A DNA stretch of 64,000 nucleotides from positions 558,001 to 622,000 of the forward strand of contig NZ_BTPM01000002.1 in NCBI RefSeq assembly GCF_036245475.1, given 5' to 3'. Positions 19,637 to 28,300 of the stretch are shown here, piece after piece (the stretch's first letter is position 1; every line of letters begins with the position of its first letter). Both the position numbers and the translations under genes were made by a program. The notes beneath the pieces were generated by a model. That model was given only the letters and a program-made list of their open reading frames with translations. It did not search any database and was not told where the DNA came from. This DNA is from Vibrio sp. 10N (GTDB lineage: Bacteria; Pseudomonadota; Gammaproteobacteria; Enterobacterales; Vibrionaceae).

Positions 19637-20299
19637 TTAACCAAGAGGGGGAAAATAGAGTTTGGTGCCAGGGCGAATACCACGCACGCTCGACAATTGA
19701 TTGTAGGCAGCGACTTCCGGATAGTAAGAGCTGTCGTTGTATATCTGATGGCAAAGACTTGGCAGTGTATCTCCTGCTTTAAATATCACGTGGTGAGTCA
19801 GATCAGGGGACGATTTTTTCGCTAGCGCTTCCTTTTCCTGTTCGGTGAGAAACTGTGTGAAATTCATGGTGACAGTAGCACGCAATGGGACACCACTGGA
19901 GTCAAACAGTACGTAGGAAACCGCCATTGACGTTAGACGGCCCCGAAAGCTAAGGGTGCTACCCCAAGTAATTTTGACAGGGTTAGGTTCGTGCTGCTTG
20001 CCGTTGTAGGCATAAGCCACGTCTTTTAGCTGCGTAAGCTGATCCTGAACCGATTCTCCTCCCTTGTATTCAACGACGCCCGTCGCGTCGATCATGATTT
20101 CAAAATCCAATTTTTCACTTTGATAGCCTTGAAACTGAACCGTTGGAGCGATATCCCCCTGTGACTGCTGATGTTTGCAAGGGTCATCGGTGTAGCCAAT
20201 ACCAAAGTCATGTTTGATCGAGTTTGGATTGAGCATAGCGGTAAAGGTTTGTGATGAACCAGAACTCGGCATAGACACTATTTTGAGTTTATCGACCAT
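19637..20299 (-). CDS. LysM-containing hub/tail protein (Afp7-like)
   Basis: A 220-residue protein starting MVDKLKIVSM; residues about 15-160 are the CIS tube-initiator domain (FTAMLNPNSIKHDFGIGY). The C-terminus is a LysM-type module (FKAGDTLPSLCHQIYND ... VRGIRPGTKLYFPP). In Afp-type particles it joins the spike to the first tube ring, and the LysM part faces the baseplate rather than binding cell wall. I chose ATG at 20299, just after the preceding stop. A longer in-frame reading to 20344 would overlap the DUF5908 gene. Confidence 0.88.
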   Translation of the reverse strand: MVDKLKIVSMPSSGSSQTFTAMLNPNSIKHDFGIGYTDDPCKHQQSQGDIAPTVQFQGYQSEKLDFEIMIDATGVVEYKGGESVQDQLTQLKDVAYAYNGKQHEPNPVKITWGSTLSFRGRLTSMAVSYVLFDSSGVPLRATVTMNFTQFLTEQEKEALAKKSSPDLTHHVIFKAGDTLPSLCHQIYNDSSYYPEVAAYNQLSSVRGIRPGTKLYFPPLG

Positions 20300-20301
20300 A
20301 A

Positions 20302-20505
20302 CTAACGCTCTCTCGCTTCCTGCTGTAGCTTGCGGTGTGTCCATTTCAACAGTGCAAACTGTGGCGCTGTGCGAGCTGAATCGGCACTACCGGTTAGTTG
20401 GCTAGAGGGTTCGTTGCCACAACTTTTTTTTGACGCATTGACGTCACTCTCTTTTGGAGAAACGACATTCGATTTGACGGACAGTTGCTTGATTTCTATT
20501 GGCAT
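20302..20505 (-). CDS. DUF5908 mini-protein (Afp6-like position)
   Basis: A 67-residue protein starting MPIEIKQLSVKSNVV, the characteristic opening of DUF5908 proteins found in eCIS loci between the second tube gene and the LysM gene. The rest is low complexity with one Cys. Its function in the particle is not established. The start has no strong ribosome site; it lies 17 bases after the tube gene, which suggests coupling by re-initiation. Confidence 0.75.
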   Translation of the reverse strand: MPIEIKQLSVKSNVVSPKESDVNASKKSCGNEPSSQLTGSADSARTAPQFALLKWTHRKLQQEARER

Positions 20506-20522
20506 AACGCTTTAGCTCGCGG

Positions 20523-20966
20523 TTATTGAGTTCTGGATGATCGGCTATAGCAGATCTCGATTTCTTCAATGGCGACTTCATTTTTGGTGGAGTTAAACCC
20601 TTCGACGCGCCATTTCACTGGGTAGGCGTTGTATAGCTCCCACACTCGGCATGGGCTCCCGGTTTCATCCAGCAGTCGCACCGATACAGTTTTGGTGGTG
20701 ATTGCGCTCGATAATTGAGCATCTAATATTTCTTGGCACCACTGAATGAGCGCAGAGCTGGAATCAGCGATACCGCGTTTAAGCGTTAGATTTGAGCTTT
20801 TAATGGCTTTAGGCAGGTGATAGGTAAGATTGTTGCCACCTTCTCGATACTCTTCGGTTTCTACCTGAGTTTCGATACCAGACACTTCTTGGAAAGCGGA
20901 ATCATCGTCGTTGCTATCAATCACAACGGAAAAATAAAATGCCGGAAGCGGCCATTCGTCTGCCAT
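20523..20966 (-). CDS. eCIS inner tube protein 2 (Afp5-like, gp19/T4-tube fold)
   Basis: A 147-residue tube-family protein. WPLPAFYFSVVID at the start, FQEVSGIETQVETEEYREGG and SNLTLKRGI form the gp19-like core. It ends with the segment VEGFNSTKNEVAIEEIEICYS typical of the family. It resembles the 158-residue tube protein upstream, so the two are paralogues; in Afp the equivalent copy is the tube initiator ring next to the LysM hub. AAGG precedes the ATG. Confidence 0.9.
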   Translation of the reverse strand: MADEWPLPAFYFSVVIDSNDDDSAFQEVSGIETQVETEEYREGGNNLTYHLPKAIKSSNLTLKRGIADSSSALIQWCQEILDAQLSSAITTKTVSVRLLDETGSPCRVWELYNAYPVKWRVEGFNSTKNEVAIEEIEICYSRSSRTQ

Positions 20967-21004
20967 GTAAACCTTGTTCTCTTATGATTATTATTGTTAC
21001 TTGT

Positions 21005-21073
21005 TGCCAAATCACGGACGTGCGCTTACAGCTGCATTCAATGCGTTTATAGGGACAAGCCCATGATTTGGCA
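21005..21073. repeat. Inverted repeat between the two tube genes
   Basis: TGCCAAATCA at 21005-21014 is exactly complementary to TGATTTGGCA at 21064-21073, with 49 bases between and a smaller inner stem possible. It fills the 123-base gap between the main tube gene and the second tube gene. In the transcript it would form a stem that could stabilise the upstream sheath-tube mRNA or dampen readthrough. Confidence 0.5.
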
Positions 21074-21089
21074 GGGGAGTGCAAATTGA

Positions 21090-21566
21090 TTAAGTTGAAA
21101 TCTCCAACCCTTCGTGAGCGAGCTCAATGGTCTCAACTGCAACTTCGTTACCATCAGATTTCAAGTCGGTACCGGTCACTTTGGTTGGCCATGCATTTTT
21201 TAGCTTCCAACTCATGACGGGTGAGCCGCTTTCATCTAATAGGTTGATCGTCACACCGGTACGAGCAATGGTGTTCATCTTGATCTTGCTGTACCAGTCA
21301 TAGAACTTGTTATCGCTCTTGAAAATGCCTTTTTTCATGGTGACATTGCTGGTTTTGACGATGCCTGGCATTTTTACTGTTGAGAACACTTTGCTGTTAC
21401 CAGCGCGGTATTCGATAGGTTGCGCTTCGGTATCTAGACCTGAGATCTCTTGAAATGCTGCGACCATTTTTGCATCAGAGCCTGCGCCACCGTCCCATTT
21501 CACTTCAAAGTGGAACTTCGGCATCGGCCATACGGTTTCTGATTGAGCTGAACCATCATCTGCCAT
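21090..21566 (-). CDS. eCIS main inner tube protein (Afp1-like)
   Basis: A 158-residue Hcp/gp19-type tube protein: WPMPKFHFEVKWDG, FQEISGLDTEAQPIEYRAGN, and SNVTMKKGIFKSDNKFYDWY are diagnostic. It ends SDGNEVAVETIELAHEGL. Stacked hexameric rings of this protein form the tube that carries cargo inside the sheath. A strong AGGAGA ribosome site precedes ATG, and it lies 77 bases after the sheath gene, as expected for the two most abundant structural parts. Confidence 0.93.
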   Translation of the reverse strand: MADDGSAQSETVWPMPKFHFEVKWDGGAGSDAKMVAAFQEISGLDTEAQPIEYRAGNSKVFSTVKMPGIVKTSNVTMKKGIFKSDNKFYDWYSKIKMNTIARTGVTINLLDESGSPVMSWKLKNAWPTKVTGTDLKSDGNEVAVETIELAHEGLEIST

Positions 21567-21643
21567 GGTTATCTCCTTTCGATAATTCGATTTTTAAAGT
21601 TCAAAGGACGACAAGACGTCCTCTACGCTTTGAGTGCAATACG

Positions 21644-23194
21644 TTACGATTCCTGCATTTTTTGCTGGAACGTGATTTCAATAAATTCGGCTGGACGGGT
21701 AATTGCGACCAAAACAGTGATGCGCAAGATGCCTTCTAGTATGTCGTCTCCCGTCATTGTTTTGCCGAGACCGACGCTCACGCTGTAAGCCTCAGCAGGT
21801 GCAGCACCAGCAAGACCACCACGCTTCCAAATACCGTATAGGAAGTTACTGATCATGCTCTCCATCGAAACCCAAGTACTGGCGACGTTTGGCTCGAATA
21901 CATAAGCTTTGGAAGCGAGTTTGATAGACTCTTCAAGCATGATCATGGTGCGGCGAACGTTGATGTATCGCCAATCCAGACTATTGCCATCTAGGGTTCG
22001 GCCACCCCAAACCAAGGTACCTTCACCAACAAACGGTCGAATTGCGTTGATGGACTTGCCCTGTGTCGTGACGTTGAGATCTTCTTGCTCGTCATCGCTG
22101 ATGTTTACGGTTGGCGAGATCACCGCATTCATGCTGACGTTAGCTGGTGCTTTCCAAACCCCACGTGAGTTATCAACCATGGTATAGATACCCGCCATTG
22201 CCGAAGCAGGTGGCAGTACGTTAAGTTGATGTTTAACTTCTGCCATGATGGTTTGATAAAGCGGACTGATGGTTTGCAGTACTTTGTTTAGAAGAACCTG
22301 TTCAGTGTCGGAGAGCTCAGTGCCCAGTTTGGCAATTTCATCCAACATCTGTTGTTTGCGTGTCGCGCGCAGCTTATTGCCGCCGCTATTTAGGTCTTCT
22401 TCTGACAGACCTTCGAGATCTTGAAAGGCAGCGTTGACCTCATTGGTAAGGAGTTCAGTCAATTTGTCCGGATTACTGATGTTATGAAAGTCGACGTCGC
22501 TGTCTTGAACGATAGAAGTGTTGAGCCAAGGGTAGTAAGAAGCGGCGTAATCGAGGTAGTTAATACCAAGATCGGAGCGGAAGTTCTCAACACAATCGCC
22601 ATCTGGATGTTGGCGATCTTTGAAGCCCCCCCAAATATCCAGGATGGCAACACGGTTCTTCATCTTTCCGCCGCAGTGCCCAAGCATGGCTTGCTGGACA
22701 TTAATGCAGTCTGCTTCGGCAAGCTGCACACTCTCCGGGATCACTAGCATGGTGGCTTCGGGCTCTTTAATTAGTGGGTCGATACCACCTTTGAGCACCC
22801 CAGGGTCAATATCGTCACTGTATGACCCGACAGAAACGATATAACAAGGGCCACCACCGTTCTGAAAGAAGAACAGCATGTTGTAATAGAGCGTATATTT
22901 GGTGTTTGATTGGCTGATCTGATAAGACTTATCTTGTTGGCTAAACGCAATCTCTGTCGCTCCGTCAGCCGCATCGGCGATTTCGAAAGCTGGTGCTGGT
23001 GCGTCACCAAAATACTGACGAAATTCCGACATGGATGTGATTCGCCAAGGGACATTTTTTAATGACTTGCCGCCATTGTCCGCTTTTTGCGTATAGCCGA
23101 TAAACGCAGGTACAGCGGTCGCGACCTCAACGACGGAGTTGGGAAAGGCATTTTTCTCGACGATGTAAACGCCTGGGGTCTTCATTACACCCAT
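21644..23194 (-). CDS. eCIS contractile sheath protein (Afp2-4-like)
   Basis: A 516-residue tail sheath protein. The N-terminus (MKTPGVYIVEKNAFPNSVV) and the C-terminal half (GTLVWGGRTLDGNSLDWRYINVRRT, FITFQQ-like end EFIEITFQQ) carry the sheath signatures. The N-terminal linker and C-terminal strand are used for handshake contacts between subunits. Only one sheath gene is present, as in MAC-like systems, whereas Afp and PVC have three. AAGGA precedes the ATG. An insertion at about residues 255-330 is Glu/Leu-rich and may form a surface coiled region. Confidence 0.95.
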   Translation of the reverse strand: MGVMKTPGVYIVEKNAFPNSVVEVATAVPAFIGYTQKADNGGKSLKNVPWRITSMSEFRQYFGDAPAPAFEIADAADGATEIAFSQQDKSYQISQSNTKYTLYYNMLFFFQNGGGPCYIVSVGSYSDDIDPGVLKGGIDPLIKEPEATMLVIPESVQLAEADCINVQQAMLGHCGGKMKNRVAILDIWGGFKDRQHPDGDCVENFRSDLGINYLDYAASYYPWLNTSIVQDSDVDFHNISNPDKLTELLTNEVNAAFQDLEGLSEEDLNSGGNKLRATRKQQMLDEIAKLGTELSDTEQVLLNKVLQTISPLYQTIMAEVKHQLNVLPPASAMAGIYTMVDNSRGVWKAPANVSMNAVISPTVNISDDEQEDLNVTTQGKSINAIRPFVGEGTLVWGGRTLDGNSLDWRYINVRRTMIMLEESIKLASKAYVFEPNVASTWVSMESMISNFLYGIWKRGGLAGAAPAEAYSVSVGLGKTMTGDDILEGILRITVLVAITRPAEFIEITFQQKMQES

Positions 23195-23338
23195 AGTGAA
23201 TTCCTTTTTGGTTTCATTTATGAATATTTCACGCTCGCGTTTACCCTGAGAAAGCCTGGCTCAGTACTGACGTTGTTGCGAGTCTAATTACTAATACACA
23301 AGTACTAGAAAAGTTGTATGTAATTAACTTTAGTCTTA

Positions 23339-23367
23339 GGTATAGATGGTGCTAATTAGGCTGTCAA
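23339..23367 (-). promoter_or_regulatory. Sigma-70-like promoter for the eCIS sheath operon
   Basis: On the minus strand TTGACA (23367-23362), a 17-base spacer and TATACC (23344-23339) form a near-consensus promoter. It lies in the 227-base gap upstream of the sheath, giving a leader of about 140 bases. This would make the sheath operon independent of the DUF4255 gene pair upstream. Confidence 0.6.
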
Positions 23368-23421
23368 GAAAAGTAAAAAATAGCAAGGTATTGCTTTCAT
23401 TACATTTTTATTAGTATTTAC

Positions 23422-24228
23422 CTACTGGATGTAGATATGGCATAGGGGCGTTTTTTGTGGTTCAGTATCAAGCCATTTCATATGTTCTGGACTTGCTGTT
23501 GCTAATCTTCTCAATAATATTCTCTGGTCACTTCGTAGTTGTAAATTAAGCTCTGAGCGTTTGTGTATAGGGAGTTTAGTGTCTGATTCAAAAATCATAA
23601 ACCTAGTCTTTCCTAACAGAATTTCACTTTTCTTATGAAAGGAATAATTGCTTTTGATATCTATTATACTGATGTTTTTATCAGCTAAATATGCAGGAAT
23701 AAAGTACTGCCAAATTGCAGAGTTATTCCGGAATCGAAGATTGATTGCCTTTTTTAAATTCCCAAACTGTGAACTTGGTTCCAAAAAATTAATTACTCCT
23801 ACGAGATTTTTGATTATATCACGCTCAGTAATGGGCTCTATATAATTAAGGTTGTTGATTTTGGTAGAGTTTATCCACTGGGCCACCTCAGTGATAGGGT
23901 TGTTAATATCGCTCGACTGGCAATTGAAGAGTGCTAATGACTTGATATCGAGATCATCAATTTGAGTATAATTTCTAAAGTAGGGATCAGCAGAGGTGAT
24001 ATGAAACTGTAAGCGATACTCTTCGTCTGCGGGAGAGATGTCATCAATGCGCTCTGGGTCACAAAAAATAGTCAGCCCGTCAGGTGATTGCTTCGCAAAC
24101 ATATGGTGCTGACGTAACCACTCCAATGACTTGTTTGTCGGTATAAGGGAGAGCAGTGCTGAGCCGGTGGCATTTGTAAAGTAGTCATGGTCGACTCTGA
24201 TGGTGAGGAATGGCGTGTAGTTGGACAT
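23422..24228 (-). CDS. eCIS-associated protein of unknown function, partner of DUF4255 gene
   Basis: A 268-residue protein I do not recognise as a named family. Visible are IRVDHDYFTN near the start, FHITSADPYFRNYTQI in the middle and a basic, strand-rich C-terminus. There is no signal peptide. ATG at 24228 follows GAGGTG at the right distance; a GTG at 24234 overlapping the upstream stop is the alternative. Genes of this size and start (hxxxIRVxHxYF) commonly accompany DUF4255 genes in eCIS loci. I infer a role in sheath or tube termination, or in assembly, from that pairing only. Confidence 0.7.
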   Translation of the reverse strand: MSNYTPFLTIRVDHDYFTNATGSALLSLIPTNKSLEWLRQHHMFAKQSPDGLTIFCDPERIDDISPADEEYRLQFHITSADPYFRNYTQIDDLDIKSLALFNCQSSDINNPITEVAQWINSTKINNLNYIEPITERDIIKNLVGVINFLEPSSQFGNLKKAINLRFRNNSAIWQYFIPAYLADKNISIIDIKSNYSFHKKSEILLGKTRFMIFESDTKLPIHKRSELNLQLRSDQRILLRRLATASPEHMKWLDTEPQKTPLCHIYIQ

Positions 24229-24230
24229 GA

Positions 24231-24812
24231 TCACACCTCATTGGACAGCTTAGGTTTGATAGAAGACAATCGACCCGCTTGGCGTAATAGCGTATCGCTA
24301 TTGGGTATTGCAACGCGAACTTGATACACGCAGGAAGGTAAATAGTTAGAACCTAACATGCTCCACATATGGCTTAATTGTCCTTCGGGTATCACGTCCA
24401 TCTCGAGGCCTATTTGTTCAACAAATTCAGGCATGTCAGGGGAATTCTGACGATTAAATATTGGATTTCTATGAAAAAAAGCCAGCACGTGAGAAAGAAT
24501 TTTTAATCCGTCGGTATAGTTTGTTGAAGAAAAATTTGAAGCCACGACGACAGAAATGGATAAGTACAGAGGTTTGCCAGTAATAGCGCCACCAGGTTGT
24601 GACGAAAAGGCGGCCATTTGCCCAGGTTTTGAATAAGGGTCTCGTTCAATACCACTAAGAAATATCAATACCTTATTATCATTTTGACCTGCTGAATTCT
24701 TATTGGAATCACTAGGGGCAGAAACAATGGCAAGGTCTTCTGATAAATCGAATGTTGTATGTAATGATTGATTAATTCGTTGACAGAGATATTCAAGACA
24801 ATTATCCAGCAT
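24231..24812 (-). CDS. DUF4255 / Pvc16_N tube-sheath terminator (Afp16-like)
   Basis: This protein (193 residues from ATG 24812) has the DUF4255 pattern: DGLKILSHVLAFFHRNPIF and LSHMWSMLGSNYLPSCVYQVRV. Afp16 and PVC16 form the terminal ring that ends tube and sheath growth and fixes length. AGG lies seven bases upstream of ATG 24812; a further in-frame ATG at 24824 has no ribosome site. It overlaps or touches the next gene and begins the leftward eCIS set. Confidence 0.88.
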   Translation of the reverse strand: MLDNCLEYLCQRINQSLHTTFDLSEDLAIVSAPSDSNKNSAGQNDNKVLIFLSGIERDPYSKPGQMAAFSSQPGGAITGKPLYLSISVVVASNFSSTNYTDGLKILSHVLAFFHRNPIFNRQNSPDMPEFVEQIGLEMDVIPEGQLSHMWSMLGSNYLPSCVYQVRVAIPNSDTLLRQAGRLSSIKPKLSNEV

Positions 24813-24986
24813 AAACAACCTCATAAATTAGATGAGTCTAGTGTAGTGCAACTCAACAGAAAGTGATATTTGTTTTTATCCGGCAAATTAGTATGATTTA
24901 TTATGTAGACTAATCAGTAACTTTAAATGAGCGTTCCCATAATACCGTGTGTCTTTTCTGTTATTTAATGATGTGGGCTGTTTACT

Positions 24987-25883
24987 CTATTTTGATGACT
25001 GAGTTACTTTTGATTGAGGTGTCTTATTGAGTGTTTGACAGATTACTTTCGCAGCTTTGATAACACTATTTAACTCAACCCCGGTATGAATGCCTAAACC
25101 GTGACAAAGATATAGCACATCTTCTGTTGCGACATTGCCACTTGCACCAGGGGCGTATGGGCAACCACCGAGACCGGCGACACTGCTATCAATGGTATTA
25201 ATGCCCATCGTCAGGGCTTGATAGATATTCGCAATGGCTTGGCCATAGGTGTCGTGAAAATGGACAGCAAGTTGAGAGAGCGGAACATCTTTTGAAACAG
25301 CGTCTATCATTGCCGCAATGCGAAGTGGTGTTCCAGTGCCTATAGTGTCGCCCAGAGACACTTGGTAGCAGCCCATGTCGTGCATCGCTTTCGCGATCAA
25401 CGCAACTTGACTGGCGGGGGTTGCGCCTTCGTAAGGGCAGTCAGCCACGCAGGACAGATATCCACGCACCCTAATATTGTGTTGTTTTGCGAGTGCTATG
25501 ACAGGTTCAAAGCGCGTTAAACTCTCGGTAATGGAACAATGGATGTTGTTTTGACTAAATGTTTCTGAGGCAGAGGCAAATACCGCCACTTCGGTGGCAT
25601 TGGCCTCTAAAGCGGCTTCGAACCCTCTCACATTGGGTGTTAATGCAGAATAGGTGATGTCAGGATGGCGTTGAATACGGGCAAAGACCTGATCGGAGTC
25701 ACTCATTTGAGGAATGCGTTTCGCTGAAACAAACGCGCCAGCTTCAATATAACGCAGGCCAGTTTGCGATAAGGCATTGATGAGCTCGACTTTAGCATTT
25801 AGTGAAACTTGCGTTTCATTTTGCAGCCCATCTCTTGCGCCAACTTCAACAATATTAACTGATGTAGGCAGCGTCATACTCAT
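24987..25883 (-). CDS. liuE: Hydroxymethylglutaryl-CoA lyase
   Basis: HMG-CoA lyase splits 3-hydroxy-3-methylglutaryl-CoA into acetoacetate and acetyl-CoA, the last step of leucine degradation. The N-terminal motif VEVGARDGLQNE and the catalytic-loop signature GLGGCPYAPGASGNVATEDV (Cys at the active site) are intact. HFHDTYGQAIANIY supplies the metal-binding histidines. At 298 residues it is normal length. Its ATG overlaps the liuC stop by four bases. It is the last gene of the liu operon, and liuD, normally beside it, is missing. Confidence 0.95.
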   Translation of the reverse strand: MSMTLPTSVNIVEVGARDGLQNETQVSLNAKVELINALSQTGLRYIEAGAFVSAKRIPQMSDSDQVFARIQRHPDITYSALTPNVRGFEAALEANATEVAVFASASETFSQNNIHCSITESLTRFEPVIALAKQHNIRVRGYLSCVADCPYEGATPASQVALIAKAMHDMGCYQVSLGDTIGTGTPLRIAAMIDAVSKDVPLSQLAVHFHDTYGQAIANIYQALTMGINTIDSSVAGLGGCPYAPGASGNVATEDVLYLCHGLGIHTGVELNSVIKAAKVICQTLNKTPQSKVTQSSK

Positions 25884-26677
25884 GGCCTATCTACCTTAGA
25901 GTGCCAATTAGGCTCCGTTTTGTTTAAAAACGCGCTTAAACCTTGCTGTCCATGTTCTGAGGCACGCGCATTGGCAATTAGAGTGGCGGTATGAAGAATT
26001 AATCCATCGTCTATGCTGTCAGTGCAGCGCTCTATGAGTGCTTTGGTTTCAGCTACGGCAATCGGACTATTGCTGAGTACATGGTTAATGATGTCTGTGA
26101 GCACCTCATCCAAGTCTGTGGATTCACAGACTTGGTGAAACAATCCTAACTCCAGAGCTGTTTGTGCAGAAATTCTTTCGGCTGTGAGCATATAGCGTCG
26201 TGACGCTCTTACACCTATCGCTTGAACAGCGTAAGGGGAGATTGTCGCTGGGATAAGCCCAAGTTTTACCTCGCTAAAACATGCCACACTGTTGGGCGCT
26301 GCAATGACGATATCACAACAGCAGATCAAACCGAGTGCGCCACCAAAAGCACAACCTTGCACGGCAGCGAGGGTAGGGACAGGTAGCTCGTTGAGGGTCG
26401 ACATAAGCAACGCCAGTCGTTTGGCATCGGCTAGGTTGTCCTCATAGCTGCTATTTGCAATAGATTTCATCCAGTTGAGATCAGCGCCAGTTGAAAAATG
26501 TTTGCCTTTCCCTTTGAGGAGCAAACAGCGAACCGCAGGCTGGCTCTTAATGGTCTCTAGTGCTTGTAGCAACGCTTCAATGGTCTCGTCCGAGAATGCA
26601 TTGCCTTTATCTGGTCGATTGAGCGTGATAGTGGCAACGCCAGATTGAGTGACTTCGAGTAATATATGTTCGCTCAT
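25880..26677 (-). CDS. liuC: 3-methylglutaconyl-CoA hydratase (crotonase family)
   Basis: A 265-residue crotonase-family enzyme. FSTGADLNWM and the oxyanion region CAFGGALGLICCCDIVIA are visible, followed by FSEVKLGLIPATISPYA with the catalytic Glu. In the liu operon this enzyme hydrates 3-methylglutaconyl-CoA to HMG-CoA. It lies nine bases after liuB and overlaps liuE by four bases. Specific substrate is assigned from context. Confidence 0.9.
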   Translation of the reverse strand: MSEHILLEVTQSGVATITLNRPDKGNAFSDETIEALLQALETIKSQPAVRCLLLKGKGKHFSTGADLNWMKSIANSSYEDNLADAKRLALLMSTLNELPVPTLAAVQGCAFGGALGLICCCDIVIAAPNSVACFSEVKLGLIPATISPYAVQAIGVRASRRYMLTAERISAQTALELGLFHQVCESTDLDEVLTDIINHVLSNSPIAVAETKALIERCTDSIDDGLILHTATLIANARASEHGQQGLSAFLNKTEPNWHSKVDRP

Positions 26678-26686
26678 CGTTTTGCC

Positions 26687-28291
26687 TCACATTCGGAAAA
26701 TTCCAAATTCACTGTCTGCTATCGGTGCGTTGAGTGCAGCGTTTAGTGCTTGGCTTATGACATGCCGTGTATCTTTGGGGTCGATGATGCCATCGTCCCA
26801 AAGCCGAGCACTGGCATAGTAGGGGCTGCCTTCACGCTCATAATTGTCGATAATCTGTTGCTTAAAATGGTGTTCTTGCTCTGGCTCCCAAGTAAGATCT
26901 TGGCGCTGTTTTACCTCGCGCTTTACCTGAGCCAGTACGTTAGCTGCTTGAATACCGCCCATCACTGAAATACGAGCGTTCGGCCAAATCCACATCATGG
27001 TTGGGTCGTAGGCTCGGCCACACATGCCATAGTTGCCCGCACCGTAAGAGCCGCCAATAATGACCGTAAATTTAGGTACATCAGCACAAGATACGGCCAT
27101 GACGAGTTTGGCACCATGCTTTGCAATGCCGCCTTCTTCCGCTTGTTTCCCCACCATGAAACCGGTGATGTTTTGCAAAAATAGAAGCGGAATTTTCCGC
27201 TTGGCACACAACTCAATAAAATGCGCGCCTTTTTGAGCGGATTCTGAAAACAAAATGCCGTTGTTTGCCACCACCCCGATGAGCTGCCCGTCAATGCGAG
27301 CAAAGCCGCATACTAAGGTCGTGCCAAACAGCGCTTTGAACTCATCAAATTCAGAGTTGTCCACCAACCGAGCGATCACTTCGCGCACATCAAATGACAA
27401 GCGTAAATCACGATTAACAATGCCATAGAGCTCTTGAGCATCGTACTTGGGCTGCAAAACTTCAGATGTAATGTCACTTGGGAGTTTCTGATTTGTATTG
27501 GCGATGGCTTGTCTGGCTATCTCTAATGCGTGCCGTTCATTGTCCGCATAGTAATCGGCAACTCCGGACTTTTTGCAGTGAACATCGGCGCCGCCTAGGG
27601 TTTCTTCAGATACTTGTTCGCCAGTGGCTGCTTTAACCAAAGGAGGACCGGCTAAAAAAATGGTGCTTTGTTGTTTCACCATAATTGCCACGTCGGCCAT
27701 AGCAGGTACATAAGCGCCACCAGCGGTACACAGTCCAAGCACCACGGCTATTTGGGGAATACCTTGGGCAGACATACGTGCTTGATTAAAAAAGATGCGC
27801 CCAAAGTGTTCTTTATCTGGAAAAACTTCCGCTTGATGAGGAAGGTTCGCCCCGCCAGAGTCGACCAGATAAATACACGGAAGCTGGCATTTCGCCGCAA
27901 TTTCTTGTGCTCTGAGGTGCTTCTTTACGGTTAACGGGTAGTAGGTGCCGCCTTTGACTGATGGATCGTTGGCGATAATCATACACAGAGCGCCACTGAC
28001 ACGACCAATACCCGCGACGACGCCCGCGCAGGGGATAGCCTCGTCATAGACATCCCATGCTGCAAATTGACCAATTTCGAGAAAATCAGCACCTTGATCC
28101 AGTAGAGTTTCAATCCGTTCGCGAACAGGGAGTTTGCCTTTCTTCCTTTGGCGTTCAATCGCTCTTTCTCCACCACCTTGTTTGATAAGTTCGAGGTGTG
28201 TTTGCATCTCCTCAACTAATGTTGTCATAGCATCGACATTGTCTTGGTAGAGTTCAGAGTCGCGTTTAATCTTTGTGACGATTTGTGGCAT
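26687..28291 (-). CDS. liuB: Methylcrotonyl-CoA carboxylase, carboxyltransferase (beta) subunit
   Basis: A 534-residue carboxyltransferase of the MCC/PCC beta type, which moves CO2 from biotin to 3-methylcrotonyl-CoA. GGGERAIERQRKKGKLPVRERI near the start, VDSGGANLP, and the second-half segment GGSYGAGNYGMCGRAYDP with WIWPNARISVMGG are typical of MCC beta. The partner biotin carboxylase/carrier subunit (LiuD) is not encoded in the window, so activity would need a copy elsewhere. Confidence 0.95.
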   Translation of the reverse strand: MPQIVTKIKRDSELYQDNVDAMTTLVEEMQTHLELIKQGGGERAIERQRKKGKLPVRERIETLLDQGADFLEIGQFAAWDVYDEAIPCAGVVAGIGRVSGALCMIIANDPSVKGGTYYPLTVKKHLRAQEIAAKCQLPCIYLVDSGGANLPHQAEVFPDKEHFGRIFFNQARMSAQGIPQIAVVLGLCTAGGAYVPAMADVAIMVKQQSTIFLAGPPLVKAATGEQVSEETLGGADVHCKKSGVADYYADNERHALEIARQAIANTNQKLPSDITSEVLQPKYDAQELYGIVNRDLRLSFDVREVIARLVDNSEFDEFKALFGTTLVCGFARIDGQLIGVVANNGILFSESAQKGAHFIELCAKRKIPLLFLQNITGFMVGKQAEEGGIAKHGAKLVMAVSCADVPKFTVIIGGSYGAGNYGMCGRAYDPTMMWIWPNARISVMGGIQAANVLAQVKREVKQRQDLTWEPEQEHHFKQQIIDNYEREGSPYYASARLWDDGIIDPKDTRHVISQALNAALNAPIADSEFGIFRM

Positions 28292-28300
28292 AGGGGCTCC

